The position numbers were made by a program, and so were the translations under genes. From an uncultured Lachnospiraceae bacterium (GTDB taxonomy: Bacteria > Bacillota > Clostridia > Lachnospirales > Lachnospiraceae), in NCBI GenBank assembly GCA_910586585.1, contig CAJUKA010000012.1, positions 18,597 through 82,596 on the forward strand: a stretch of DNA of 64,000 nt, read 5' to 3'. Shown piece by piece: positions 1 to 8,741 of this stretch (positions within the stretch are counted from its first letter, which is position 1; the number at the start of each line of letters is the position of its first letter). The notes under the pieces are model-generated. The model saw nothing but the letters and a program-made list of their open reading frames with translations, did no database searches and was not told the origin of the DNA.

Positions 1-1
1 C

Positions 2-637
2 GGCTATATAGCGGCGCCAAGCGCCAATATTTCCGGCAGGCCAAGTCCTACTTCTGCTAAATATGTGAAACAGGATATGATAGGAAGAATTGACATGATT
101 CTTGAGGCGGATGATGTGGAGATTGGGCTTGAATCAACCATTGTGGATGTGACATGTGAGGTTCCGATGATATTGCGGCCAGGCTATATTACCCAGGAAA
201 TGTTGTGCGGGATAGTAGGGGAAATCAAAGTGGATGAGACTATCTTTGACAGCAGTTCTGCAGCGGTGCCTAAAGCGCCAGGTATGAAATATCGTCACTA
301 TGCACCCAAGGGGGAGCTGGTTATTGTGGAAGGGGAGCCGCAGGCTGTAGTTGGCTTTATCAATGAGAAAACGGCTGCACACAAAAGCAGAGGAGAACGA
401 ACGGGGGTTCTGTGCACGGAGGAATGGCTGACACAATACCATGCAGACAGTATTAAAAACGCAGGCAGCAGAAATGACTGCAAGACGGCGGCAATGCGCC
501 TTTATACTTTTTTGCGTGAATTTGACGATGAAAATATCGCATATATTTATGCGGAAGTTTTTGACAACGCAGGATTGGGACAAGCTGTGATGAACCGGCT
601 GCTCAAGGCGGCAGGACATCATATTGTCAAGGTGTAG
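2..637 (+). CDS. L-threonylcarbamoyladenylate synthase, Sua5/YwlC type (5' partial)
   Basis: C-terminal part of the enzyme that makes threonylcarbamoyl-AMP from threonine, bicarbonate and ATP for the t6A37 modification of ANN-decoding tRNAs. The frame is open from base 2, so the start lies outside the window. Visible are the YrdC-fold block APSANISGRPSPTSA, the GLESTIVDV strand and the RPGYIT segment. The linker PKAPGMKYRHYAPKGEL follows, and about 110 residues of Sua5 domain complete the protein, so this is the long two-domain form rather than the short TsaC form. rpiB follows after 87 bp, an interval that contains an inverted repeat (AATGTATG ... CATACATT, about 651-704). Family assignment is firm; the gene could be named ywlC or sua5. 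Confidence 0.93.
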   Translation, partial: GYIAAPSANISGRPSPTSAKYVKQDMIGRIDMILEADDVEIGLESTIVDVTCEVPMILRPGYITQEMLCGIVGEIKVDETIFDSSSAAVPKAPGMKYRHYAPKGELVIVEGEPQAVVGFINEKTAAHKSRGERTGVLCTEEWLTQYHADSIKNAGSRNDCKTAAMRLYTFLREFDDENIAYIYAEVFDNAGLGQAVMNRLLKAAGHHIVKV

Positions 638-724
638 TTTATGAAAAATAAAATGTATGTTTGAGTCATGCGGGCCGATACAAGGAAGAGTCGGAGCATA
701 CATTAAACAGATGGAGGGAAAAGG

Positions 725-1195
725 ATGATAGCAATTGGATGTGATCACGGCGGATTTGAACTGAAAGGGACTGTGACAAAATATCTCAAGGACAACAACC
801 TGGAATATAAGGATTTTGGGTGTTATGCAAAAGACTCTTGTGATTATCCGGAATTTGGCAGCGCCGTTGCAAAGGCTGTTGCATCAGGAGAATGTGAGCG
901 GGGCATTCTGATTTGTACGACAGGAATTGGTATTTCCATCGCAGCCAATAAAATTCGTGGCATACGATGCGCAGTGTGCTCGGATACCATCTCCGCCAAG
1001 CTGACAAGAGAGCATAACAATGCCAACGTACTTGCATTGGGAGCAGGGATTGTAGGACCCAATCTTGCATTGAGCATTTTAGACACATTTTTGCATACAG
1101 CATTTTCACAGGAAGAGAAACACCAACGCAGAGTTGCAGCAATTGCGCAGCTTGAAAAGGAAACAATGAAGGAATGTGATGATTCACAAGCTTGA
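725..1195 (+). CDS. rpiB: Ribose-5-phosphate isomerase B
   Basis: Interconverts ribose 5-phosphate and ribulose 5-phosphate in the cytosolic pentose phosphate pathway. The 156 residues match the usual RpiB length of about 150. The N-terminal IGCDHGGFELK motif supplies the substrate-binding Asp-His, and GILICTTGIGISIAANKIRGIR holds the catalytic-Cys loop in two pieces (LICTTGIG, IAANKIRG). HNNANVLALG forms the conserved C-terminal substrate loop. The loop reads CTTGIG where most family members have CGTGIG, a mild substitution next to the catalytic Cys. A GGAGGG ribosome binding site precedes the ATG. It sits between a Sua5-type gene and upp, a gene order I recall from other Clostridia. Confidence 0.95.
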   Translation: MIAIGCDHGGFELKGTVTKYLKDNNLEYKDFGCYAKDSCDYPEFGSAVAKAVASGECERGILICTTGIGISIAANKIRGIRCAVCSDTISAKLTREHNNANVLALGAGIVGPNLALSILDTFLHTAFSQEEKHQRRVAAIAQLEKETMKECDDSQA

Positions 1196-1237
1196 GTGGT
1201 TATGTACAAACAGATGAGGAAGGGAGCAGGACGAAAA

Positions 1238-1867
1238 ATGGCAAAGGTAATAATTATGGATCACCCGTTGATTCAACACAAAATTGGTATGATTAGACGC
1301 ATTGAAACAGGTACGAAGGATTTCAGGCAGACAATTGGAGAAATTGCCAGCTTAATTTGCTATGAAGCAACCAGAAATTTGAAACTTGCAGATGTGGAAA
1401 TAGAAACACCGATTTGCAAAACTACAGTGAAACAGCTCGCAGGCAAAAAGCTGGCAGTTGTGCCAATTCTTCGGGCAGGGCTTGGCATGGTGGATGGGAT
1501 GCTGCAGCTGATACCGGCCGCAAAGGTTGGGCATATTGGTCTTTATCGTGATCCAGAGACATTGGAACCCGTGGAATATTACTGTAAGCTTCCAGAGGAC
1601 TGTGACCGTAGAGAAGTATTTGTAGTGGACCCGATGCTTGCAACGGGCGGATCTTCTTCGGCAGCAATCAGAATGCTCAAGGAAAAAGGGTGCAAAAGCA
1701 TTCATTTTATGTGCATTATCGCTGCACCAGAAGGGGTAGAACGGATGAAAAAAGAACATCCAGATGTTGATATTTATATTGGGGCGTTAGATGAGAAACT
1801 CAATGAGCATGGATATATTGTTCCGGGGCTAGGGGATGCCGGAGATAGAATTTTTGGAACAAAGTAG
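1238..1867 (+). CDS. upp: Uracil phosphoribosyltransferase
   Basis: Converts uracil and PRPP to UMP in pyrimidine salvage. An in-frame start exists at 1196, but I place the start at 1238. There [17 protein letters not shown] matches the family N-terminus, and AGGAAGGGAG lies upstream. The 209 residues fit the family. Motifs include [12 protein letters not shown] (uracil/PRPP binding region), the PRPP loop [15 protein letters not shown], and the C-terminal [13 protein letters not shown] that binds uracil. It begins 42 bp after rpiB and is probably co-transcribed with it. Confidence 0.96.
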   Translation: MAKVIIMDHPLIQHKIGMIRRIETGTKDFRQTIGEIASLICYEATRNLKLADVEIETPICKTTVKQLAGKKLAVVPILRAGLGMVDGMLQLIPAAKVGHIGLYRDPETLEPVEYYCKLPEDCDRREVFVVDPMLATGGSSSAAIRMLKEKGCKSIHFMCIIAAPEGVERMKKEHPDVDIYIGALDEKLNEHGYIVPGLGDAGDRIFGTK

Positions 1868-1888
1868 TATGGGGGAGTTATAGGAGTC

Positions 1889-3061
1889 ATGAAAATGTCA
1901 TATAAACGGTCGCTGTCAGTCATACTTATGGTCATACTTACCGTTATGGCTGCTGGAAGCGTGTCGAGACCCGTATATGCGGAGACAACGCTGGAACGAC
2001 TGAAAAAGGCAAAGGCTGAAAAGGAAAAAACAGAAGACGCAAAAGAAAATACAGAGGATCGGAAACAATCTCTGGAAATTACAAAAAATTCACTATTAGG
2101 ACAGTTGAGTACCTTAAATGATGATCTTGCACAAGTCAGCACCAATCTCGAAACCATCGAGAACAATATTACTGCTAAGGAAGCAGAGATAGAACAGACG
2201 CAGGCAGAACTAGCAGAAGCGATTCGCATAGAAGAAGAACAGTACAAAAATATGAAGCTTCGCATTAAAGCGATGTATGAAGGCGGAGGTGGTAGTAATA
2301 GTTATCTCAATATTTTGTTTTCTTCAACCAGCTTTTCGGATTTTCTGAATAAAAGTGACTATATAGACCGTGTGCACGAATATGATCAGAAAATGCTGCG
2401 TGAGTTTGAAGAAAGCCGCAAATATGTAGAAGAGACAAAGGCAAGACTTGATGCAGAGCTGATTTCCTTAAATGAATTGAGGGAAGAGGCAGAAGCAGAG
2501 AAGAGCCGGGTAGCAAGTCTTGTCGATCAGACATCAGCAAATGTGGCAAGCTATTCGAATCAGATTGCAGATGCGGAAGCTACAATAGATGCATTGGAAT
2601 CTATGATTGATGAGCAGGAACAGGATATTGCAGCGCTTCAGAAGCAGTATGAAGAGGAACTTGCAAAGTCTCGTCTGGCTGCAAAATCAAAATGGCGTGA
2701 TATCTCGGAGGTCAAGTTTGAAGAGGGAGACCGTAAACTAATGGCCAATATTATCTATTGTGAGGCAGGCGGAGAGTCGTACACAGGACAAGTTGCAGTT
2801 GGCGCGGTTGTCATCAACAGAGTTTTAAGTTCCGTGTTTCCCAATACCGTAGTCGGTGTAATATATCAAAATAGACAGTTTTCTCCCGTGGCAAGCGGGC
2901 GGCTTGCGCTTGCGCTTGCAAATGATTCAGCGACAGAAAGCTGTTATCGTGCAGCAGATGAAGCGATGCGTGGTGTGACAAATGTAGGACAGTGCGTATA
3001 TTTCAGAACGCCAATACCAGGCTTGAATGGTATTCGGATTGGTGGTCATATCTTTTATTAA
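1889..3061 (+). CDS. Secreted coiled-coil protein with SleB-type cell wall hydrolase domain
   Basis: A 390-residue exported protein likely to cut peptidoglycan. A signal peptide ends near PVYAETT (residue about 31). A long charged coiled coil covers residues 35-255, in the style of PcsB-like hydrolase regulators. The C-terminal 115 residues form a Hydrolase_2/SleB-like domain: ANIIYCEAGGES with the catalytic Glu, GAVVINRVLS, NRQFSPVASG and the terminal GGHIFY. The coiled coil is clearly paralogous to that of the NlpC/P60 protein at 58570, sharing RIKAMYE, FSS, NK-DY and RVHEYD-KML, with a different catalytic module attached. ATG 1895 (after TAGGAG, 8-base spacing) is an alternative start. The enzymatic type is inferred from family resemblance. 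Confidence 0.85.
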   Translation: MKMSYKRSLSVILMVILTVMAAGSVSRPVYAETTLERLKKAKAEKEKTEDAKENTEDRKQSLEITKNSLLGQLSTLNDDLAQVSTNLETIENNITAKEAEIEQTQAELAEAIRIEEEQYKNMKLRIKAMYEGGGGSNSYLNILFSSTSFSDFLNKSDYIDRVHEYDQKMLREFEESRKYVEETKARLDAELISLNELREEAEAEKSRVASLVDQTSANVASYSNQIADAEATIDALESMIDEQEQDIAALQKQYEEELAKSRLAAKSKWRDISEVKFEEGDRKLMANIIYCEAGGESYTGQVAVGAVVINRVLSSVFPNTVVGVIYQNRQFSPVASGRLALALANDSATESCYRAADEAMRGVTNVGQCVYFRTPIPGLNGIRIGGHIFY

Positions 3062-3119
3062 TAAACGCCAAGATGCACTATCAAAAATGTATCACGGCAG
3101 CAGGAAAGGTGTTGGTAGA

Positions 3120-4037
3120 ATGTACAGAATTGGGATCTTGGAAAAAGATGAAACATATCTCAATATGGAAAGTGACTACGGCATAGAAGTAGAAAATGTG
3201 ACAGAGGACGACGAAACGTATAGGGTTTATCATATTAGAGAGGAGATTATTGATAAACCTGCTGTCAAGATGCTGACGGGGAATCGGATTAAGGGGATTC
3301 CGCAAATCATGTATCAGGAAGGCAGGCTTCGGTTCCGCATCACAGGAATGAGAAATTTGTATGAGCTGATTCAGGAGAACAATAGTCCTAGTGGTAAGCG
3401 GCAGTTGTTAAAGATTTTTCGCAGTATCCTAAAAATTGCACTTAGTTTGGAAAAATATATGCTTTCGGCGGATAAGCTTATGATGAATCCAAAAGAAATT
3501 TATGTGGATGAGTCAAATGATGAAGTTGTGGTGCCGTATATACCATTTCAGAGTGAAGAAGAAAATGACAGTGCGCAATTCCTTGAGAAGGTGAAGCAGT
3601 TGTGTGATATCCTTCTTGAGGGGATCGCCAGCACAGAGGTTTGCGGTAGCACAGAAGCCCTTGATGAGCAAGAAGAACCTGCAAAAGAATCCGCAGAACA
3701 AACAAAAGAACCAGAAGAGTCAGACAAAAAAGAGATTGTCGCATATCTTGTCAGAAAACGTACACACGAAAAAATTCGGATAAACCGCAATGTATTTAAG
3801 ATTGGAAAAGATGCGTCCTGCGTGGATTACTGTGTTGAGGACAACCCTACTGTGAGCAGGAATCATGCAGATATTGTGAGAAAATCGGATAGTTATTATC
3901 TGATTGATAAAGGTTCCTTAAATCATACGTTTATCAATGGGAAAAAATTAGAAGCAGGCAAGTTTAGAAAACTTGCAAACGGCTGTCTGTTGCAGCTTTC
4001 AGATGAAGTATTTGAGTTTGTGTTAAAAACGGAGTGA
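3120..4037 (+). CDS. FHA-domain protein with N-terminal DUF6382-like region
   Basis: A 305-residue cytosolic adaptor that should bind phosphothreonine peptides. I chose ATG 3120 because AGGAAAGG lies 10 bases upstream; the open frame reaches back to 3027 and overlaps the preceding gene. Residues 1-170 look like the DUF6382 region often fused to FHA in Lachnospiraceae. An acidic Glu/Lys-rich linker spans about 180-215. The C-terminal FHA domain shows KIGKDASCVDYCVEDNPTVSR with the phosphopeptide Arg/Ser residues, SRNHADIV, and the strand ending HTFINGKKL. It leads a cassette with a PP2C phosphatase and a Ser/Thr kinase, so it probably reads out that kinase's phosphorylation. Confidence 0.85.
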   Translation: MYRIGILEKDETYLNMESDYGIEVENVTEDDETYRVYHIREEIIDKPAVKMLTGNRIKGIPQIMYQEGRLRFRITGMRNLYELIQENNSPSGKRQLLKIFRSILKIALSLEKYMLSADKLMMNPKEIYVDESNDEVVVPYIPFQSEEENDSAQFLEKVKQLCDILLEGIASTEVCGSTEALDEQEEPAKESAEQTKEPEESDKKEIVAYLVRKRTHEKIRINRNVFKIGKDASCVDYCVEDNPTVSRNHADIVRKSDSYYLIDKGSLNHTFINGKKLEAGKFRKLANGCLLQLSDEVFEFVLKTE

Positions 4038-4092
4038 TGCATATGCGGACAGAAAAATTGGTGAAAAAGATACAGTGGCAGGAGATTGACAT

Positions 4093-4917
4093 ATGGAATG
4101 GCATTTTACTGTAGCGGCGCAGACCGATAAGGGAACAACTAAGGCTGTCAATCAGGATAGCCTTACTGTAAAGGTTGCCAATACGGTTTTTGGTGAGGCG
4201 GCGATAGCAGTAGTATGTGATGGTATGGGAGGATTAGAACAGGGAGATGTTGCCAGCTCTGTTGTAGTGCGTGCATATGAGCAATGGTTTTTAAAACAGC
4301 TTCCTAGGTTTTTGGCAAGAGGTTTTTCTGTGAAGGAACTAGAACAAATCTGGAGTCAGATAGCGAATGACTGCAATACTAAAATCATTGGATACAGCAA
4401 GGAACAAAGAGCGCCAATGGGGACAACCCTTACCGTGATACTGTTGATACAAGGATATTATTTTATTTCTCATGTAGGGGATTGCCGTATCTACAGAATG
4501 GGAGCGGGAATGGAACAGCTCACAATGGATCAGACATATGTGGCGAGAGAGGTTGCGCTTGGACATATGACGCCAGAACAGGCAGAAAATGATTCCCGCC
4601 GAAATGTACTTCTGCAGTGTATTGGTACAATGAGCAGTGTGAAGCCTGATTTTCTGCATGGGGAATTTGGTGATGGGGAAACCTTTCTGATATGTTCGGA
4701 CGGCTTCCGGCATAAGCTGGATGAAATGGAGATTTATAAATATTGTCATACTGCATTTAAGGGAATGGAATGGAGTGTAGAAAAAAGGCTTGATAATTCA
4801 CATATTATGAATGCCCGAATCAGATATCTGATAGAGATGAATAAGGAACGAGGGGAGAAGGATAATATTTCTGCTGTTCTTGTGAAGGTGAATGGGATAC
4901 CAGATGAAAAGCCATAG
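4093..4917 (+). CDS. PP2C-family Ser/Thr protein phosphatase
   Basis: A metal-dependent phosphatase of 274 residues that should reverse phosphorylation by the adjacent kinase. All PP2C metal-binding motifs are present: NQDS with Asp22, VVCDGMGG with Asp43, the GTTLTVIL core, SHVGDCRIYR, ICSDGF, and KDNISAVLV near the C-terminus. The MTPEQAENDSRRNVLLQCIG segment (two halves, MTPEQAEND and RRNVLLQCIG) is also typical. No membrane segment is seen, so it acts in the cytosol. It begins 55 bp after the FHA gene and ends 14 bp before the kinase gene, a spacing that suggests one operon. Confidence 0.94.
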   Translation: MEWHFTVAAQTDKGTTKAVNQDSLTVKVANTVFGEAAIAVVCDGMGGLEQGDVASSVVVRAYEQWFLKQLPRFLARGFSVKELEQIWSQIANDCNTKIIGYSKEQRAPMGTTLTVILLIQGYYFISHVGDCRIYRMGAGMEQLTMDQTYVAREVALGHMTPEQAENDSRRNVLLQCIGTMSSVKPDFLHGEFGDGETFLICSDGFRHKLDEMEIYKYCHTAFKGMEWSVEKRLDNSHIMNARIRYLIEMNKERGEKDNISAVLVKVNGIPDEKP

Positions 4918-4931
4918 CATGGAGGCTAAAG

Positions 4932-6608
4932 ATGCTAAAGATTGGTTCCGTGATAGACGGAAAATATAAAATACTGAGCGAAATAGGTCATGGGGGAATG
5001 AGCAATGTATATCTTGCCATGAATGAAAAAGCAAATAAACCATGGGCAGTCAAGGAGGTGCGGAAATCTTTACACAGGGATTTTGATATACTGAGACAAA
5101 GCCTGATTGTGGAGACGAATTTATTAAAACAGTTAAAACATTCAAATCTGCCGAGCATCGTCGATGTCATTGATTCCGGTGAAAATTTCTTGATTGTTAT
5201 GGATTATATAGAGGGAAATACCCTCGAAAGGCTTCTGGCAGATGAGGGCGCACAACCACAGGAAAAAGTGGCTGACTGGGCCTGTCAGTTGTGCGATGTG
5301 CTGGAATACATGCATACAAGACCTTCACCGATTATTTACCGGGATATGAAGCCTTCGAATATTATGCTCAAGTCAGATGGCAGGGTCGTTTTGATTGATT
5401 TTGGGACTGCACGGGAGTTTAAAGAGAAAAATGTGGCGGACACCACATGGCTAGGCACAAGAGGATATGCTTCACCAGAGCAGTTTGGCGGCATGGGGCA
5501 AACCGATGCACGCACAGATATTTATTGTCTGGGGGCGACATTATATCATCTGGTAACGGGACATAATCCGTCTATGCCGCCCTATGAAATGTATCCGATT
5601 ACAAAATGGAATGATACACTTTCTACGGGGCTGGAACGCATTATCCTGAAATGTACACAGAAAAATCCTGATGACCGATATCAGTCGGCGCGGGAACTGC
5701 GGTATGACCTAGAACATTATCAGGATCTGGAAGTGCAGGCACAACGCAGGTATCGCAAAAAGATTGGTATTTTTATAACAATGGCAGGGCTTTCCATAGC
5801 ATGTGCTGTGGGAGGAGCCTGCTTTCGTTTATCTGCGAAAAATATGCAGATAAGTCAATACCAGGAACGTCTGAACATGGCGAGAATTGCGTCTGATCCG
5901 GTGGAGGCATGCAAACTTTATATGGATGCAATTGCAATAGATGACATACAGTCAGAGGCGTACCACGGATTTTATACCAGAGCGGTTGAGGATGGAACGT
6001 TTGGTGATGCAGAAGAAGAACTTTTTTTGAAGCTTTGTATCAATACGCATGCGTATCTGAAAAATTTTGAAGAAAAAAATGAATATGAATATGCTAATTT
6101 TTGCTATGAGATGGGAAATGCGTATTGGTATTATTATGAACATGAGGAAAACCGTCAATCCAGAGCAGTGAGCTGGTTTGAGACAGCAATGCATTATTAT
6201 GAACAGAATATGGATAAAACAGCAGAGTACAGAAGATGCAGATTATATGTAGAAATCGGTACTTTTTACAAAAATGTGATTGTTTCGCAGATAGACGGTA
6301 CAGATCAGGGAATGTATGCACAGTACTGGAACAGCCTGACAGAACTGAAGGCGCTCAATGATAAGGAGCCTGACAGGGACCTTATCACACTCAGAATATA
6401 TCGGGAGATAGCATCAAGGGTGGTTGAGTATGCAAAATACTTCAAGGAGGACGGCGTGCCCAGAGAGGATATGGATGCTATGCTTGCACAGATTGAATCA
6501 GACCTAAAGGATATGGAACTCGGTGCTGTAAGTGCGGTAAAGGACGAAATAGAAGCGATACGGTGGATTATTGACGGCGCATATAAAATGGTAAGGTCTA
6601 CATATTGA
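4932..6608 (+). CDS. Membrane Ser/Thr protein kinase with extracytoplasmic helical domain
   Basis: A PknB-like kinase of 558 residues. The kinase domain covers about 1-268: Gly loop IGHGGMSNVY, ATP-binding Lys41 in WAVKEV, catalytic loop YRDMKPSNIM (YRD in place of HRD), LIDFGTAREF, activation segment ending GTRGYASPEQ, and DRYQSARELRYDLEHY. One membrane helix lies at about 278-298. The remaining 255 residues have regular aromatic, TPR-like helices and should lie outside the membrane. There are no PASTA repeats, so the ligand is not the muropeptide class sensed by PrkC/PknB. It is co-oriented with the FHA and PP2C genes. The signal it senses is unknown. Confidence 0.9.
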   Translation: MLKIGSVIDGKYKILSEIGHGGMSNVYLAMNEKANKPWAVKEVRKSLHRDFDILRQSLIVETNLLKQLKHSNLPSIVDVIDSGENFLIVMDYIEGNTLERLLADEGAQPQEKVADWACQLCDVLEYMHTRPSPIIYRDMKPSNIMLKSDGRVVLIDFGTAREFKEKNVADTTWLGTRGYASPEQFGGMGQTDARTDIYCLGATLYHLVTGHNPSMPPYEMYPITKWNDTLSTGLERIILKCTQKNPDDRYQSARELRYDLEHYQDLEVQAQRRYRKKIGIFITMAGLSIACAVGGACFRLSAKNMQISQYQERLNMARIASDPVEACKLYMDAIAIDDIQSEAYHGFYTRAVEDGTFGDAEEELFLKLCINTHAYLKNFEEKNEYEYANFCYEMGNAYWYYYEHEENRQSRAVSWFETAMHYYEQNMDKTAEYRRCRLYVEIGTFYKNVIVSQIDGTDQGMYAQYWNSLTELKALNDKEPDRDLITLRIYREIASRVVEYAKYFKEDGVPREDMDAMLAQIESDLKDMELGAVSAVKDEIEAIRWIIDGAYKMVRSTY

Positions 6609-6627
6609 GCAAAAGGGGACAAAAAGG

Positions 6628-7110
6628 ATGAAGATAGAGGAAATGATGTGGATCTCACATATTTTGATTGCCGCATCAATTGTATTTGCAGCGGCAGCAG
6701 TAATATTGTTTTTTGCATTTGACATTGTGAAATGTTGTAGAATGCTGTCTGCAAGACATGCCCGAACAAGGACCAACCTGCATAAAATAGCAAAAACAGG
6801 TTCTGACAAAAAAGTAATTCAGAGGAATATAGAACAAAGTAAGGCAAAAAATAAGAAAGAAGAATCCACAAAAATTGAGACTGCAAAGCTGAACAATATG
6901 GAAACGATTCTGCTGAATCAGGAAAAAAGGGCGAGTGTTGACAATGCAGCAGAAGCGCTTTTGTTGAATACGTCTGACTTGGAAGGAACAACGCAGCCAG
7001 AAATGCAGATGGAACTGATACAAGATATTGTGTATGTGCAGAATCAAAATGCTGATTTGCTGGAGAACGAAGGTACGTTACCTTTAGATCCATCGCGCAA
7101 CGACTATTAG
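6628..7110 (+). CDS. Small single-pass membrane protein of the kinase cassette, unknown function
   Basis: A 160-residue protein I do not recognise. One hydrophobic helix (about residues 9-31, ILIAASIVFAAAAVILFFAF) is followed by a basic stretch and a long polar, Lys/Glu/Asn-rich tail with no motif. It follows the kinase by 19 bp after GGGGAC-AAAAAGG and is probably in the same operon, so it may be an accessory or substrate of the cassette. The last codons (LPLDPSRNDY) are encoded by a degenerate copy of the dispersed hairpin element described at 7068-7108. The native C-terminus may therefore have been replaced by that element. Confidence 0.7.
   Translation: MKIEEMMWISHILIAASIVFAAAAVILFFAFDIVKCCRMLSARHARTRTNLHKIAKTGSDKKVIQRNIEQSKAKNKKEESTKIETAKLNNMETILLNQEKRASVDNAAEALLLNTSDLEGTTQPEMQMELIQDIVYVQNQNADLLENEGTLPLDPSRNDY
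7068..7108 (+). repeat. Degenerate half-copy of the dispersed hairpin element
   Basis: GAAGG-TACGTTA-CCTTTAGATCC followed by ATCGCGCAACGACTATTAG matches the 3' half of the element at 9827: an AAGG/CCTT hairpin, then ATCGC-GCA-RCGA. It lies in the last codons of the preceding gene and supplies its TAG stop. The AGGTGG ribosome binding site of the CDF gene follows within 12 bases. Confidence 0.6.
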
Positions 7111-7123
7111 ATAGGTGGTAAGT

Positions 7124-7999
7124 ATGGAAAATAGTTTTGAAAAAGTAGCCATGAAGGTATCGTTTGTAAGTATTGTAGCCAATATCATTCTGTCACTATT
7201 CAAATTTTTGGCTGGTATGATAGCACATTCCGGAGCAATGATTAGTGACTCGATTCATTCCGCTTCTGATGTATTCAGTACGCTGGTTGTCATCGTAGGA
7301 ATCAAAATGTCTGGTAAAAAATCAGATAAAGAACATCCCTACGGACATGAGCGCATGGAATGCGTGGCAGCGATTGTTCTTTCAACAGTTCTTGCTGTTA
7401 CAGGGCTGGGAATTGGCGGCAGTGCAGCGGTGAAAATTTTGTCGGGAGGATATGAGAATCTTAAAATTCCTGGCGTTCTGGCATTGGCAGCGGCAATTGT
7501 CTCGATAGCAGTCAAAGAGGGGATGTATTGGTACACCAGAATCAATGCCAAGAAAATTAACTCCGGCGCACTGATGGCAGACGCCTGGCATCACCGTTCA
7601 GATGCATTGTCTTCTGTGGGAGCGCTGATTGGTATCACAGGTGCAAGGCTTGGATTTCCGATTCTTGATGCTGTAGCCAGTTTATGTATCTGTTTTTTTA
7701 TAGAAAAAGCAGCCTATGATATTTTTAAAGATTCTATTGACAAAATGGTAGATAAAGCGTGCGATGAGGAACTGGAAAACGAAATAAAAACATGCGTTCT
7801 ACAACAAAAGGGCGTATTAGGTGTAGATTTGCTGCGTACAAGAGTATTTGGAAACAAAATTTATGTGGATATTGAAATCAAAGCAGATGGAAATGTGACG
7901 CTCAGAGAAGCACACAGCACTGCGGAGCGGGTGCATGATGCCATTGAGAAAAACTTTATAAAAGTAAAACATATTATGGTTCACGTCAACCCAGTATAA
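7124..7999 (+). CDS. Cation diffusion facilitator (CDF) family metal exporter
   Basis: A 291-residue inner membrane transporter that should export divalent metal (Zn, Fe or Mn) in exchange for protons. ATG 7124 follows AGGTGG by five bases, so I prefer it over GTG 7115. Six hydrophobic helices occupy residues 10-190. The transport site is read from HSASD in helix 2 and HHRSD in helix 5, both HxxxD, a combination linked mainly to zinc-type CDFs. A cytoplasmic C-terminal ferredoxin-like domain of about 85 residues ends with VKHIMVHVNPV. There is no His-rich loop. Substrate is inferred only. Confidence 0.9.
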   Translation: MENSFEKVAMKVSFVSIVANIILSLFKFLAGMIAHSGAMISDSIHSASDVFSTLVVIVGIKMSGKKSDKEHPYGHERMECVAAIVLSTVLAVTGLGIGGSAAVKILSGGYENLKIPGVLALAAAIVSIAVKEGMYWYTRINAKKINSGALMADAWHHRSDALSSVGALIGITGARLGFPILDAVASLCICFFIEKAAYDIFKDSIDKMVDKACDEELENEIKTCVLQQKGVLGVDLLRTRVFGNKIYVDIEIKADGNVTLREAHSTAERVHDAIEKNFIKVKHIMVHVNPV

Positions 8000-8047
8000 A
8001 AATTGATTGCAAAATGAAAAATGTCAGTAATCTTGAGTGCGTATTGC

Positions 8048-8085
8048 AATGGAGTAGGAGAAGCGGAAGCTTCTCCTACTCCATT
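8048..8085. terminator. Bidirectional terminator between convergent genes
   Basis: A perfect inverted repeat: the core GGAGTAGGAGAAGC (8051-8064), loop GGAA, then the complement, extended to 17 pairs by flanking bases. It lies between the CDF gene and the convergent DUF402 gene and touches the latter's stop codon. Related GAGTAGG/CCTACTC hairpins occur at 37228-37258 and, degenerate, near 16289-16318. Confidence 0.8.
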
Positions 8086-8567
8086 CAGTTTGAAATCCAT
8101 TTTTCAATCTGGACTGACAGGGTATCAAATTTATCATCATAGATCGTGTTTAAAAGCTGGTCAAGTTTATTAAGTGCCTGGATGATAACTTGGGGTTCAC
8201 AAAGCTTCTTTTCAAGGGCAACGGCAAGCTCATTGATATCAAGCACTTTGATATAGCCATCTGGATAAATGACTATATCGGCCAAAAGATCTGTGACAAG
8301 GAGGGAGTTCTCTTCTTTCTTGTACAGATAATCTACAATATCGCAATACCAATACAACAAAGTATTGTCTTCCCGATAAAATTTGCTGATCTTGTACCCA
8401 AGCTTCAAGTAATAGCAGGAATAGCCATGATGAAAGTCGCGGCGCGGTTTCAGGGTTTTCCATTGGGTTATGATAAAGTCTTGTGTCGTTTCAAGAATGA
8501 TATCATCTTTTAGTAAGATACATTCATCAGGAATCATTCGTTTGCGATAGATTTTCAAATTCTCCAT
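8085..8567 (-). CDS. DUF402-domain protein
   Basis: A 160-residue soluble protein of the DUF402 family, which includes nucleoside tri/diphosphatases (Ntdp) and FomD-like hydrolases. Residues 70-120 hold the core: LLYWYCDIVDYLY, then LLVTDLLADIVIYPDG and KVLDINELAVALE, where clustered Asp residues should bind metal. A long helical tail follows. It is transcribed against its neighbours and ends inside the bidirectional hairpin at 8048-8085. Substrate cannot be read from the sequence. Confidence 0.85.
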   Translation of the reverse strand: MENLKIYRKRMIPDECILLKDDIILETTQDFIITQWKTLKPRRDFHHGYSCYYLKLGYKISKFYREDNTLLYWYCDIVDYLYKKEENSLLVTDLLADIVIYPDGYIKVLDINELAVALEKKLCEPQVIIQALNKLDQLLNTIYDDKFDTLSVQIEKWISN

Positions 8568-8660
8568 GTGGGATTCTCCTTTAATTAGGTGTACTTGCTA
8601 TTATTTTAGCTCTTTTTTGCAGCAGCTTCAACATATTTATGGCTTCCAATTGAAATATCA

Positions 8661-8689
8661 TTGCGCTTTGACTTATTTTAACGTATAAT
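8661..8689 (+). promoter_or_regulatory. Candidate sigma-A promoter of the FIST gene
   Basis: TTGCGC at 8661-8666 and TATAAT at 8684-8689 are separated by 17 bases. They lie about 50 bases before the FIST start codon in the divergent interval with the DUF402 gene. Confidence 0.6.
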
Positions 8690-8741
8690 CATAACAGTTG
8701 TCGAAAAAGTTTGCAATAAATACATAAAGGAGGCGATAATT

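Noticed and set aside
134..748. 204-residue minus-strand open frame
   Set aside because: It lies wholly across the Sua5-type gene, which has clear motifs, and its translation is rich in His, Cys and Ser without any domain.
4042..4113. 23-codon frame between the FHA and PP2C genes
   Set aside because: It overlaps the PP2C start, lacks its own ribosome binding site, and nothing suggests it is translated.
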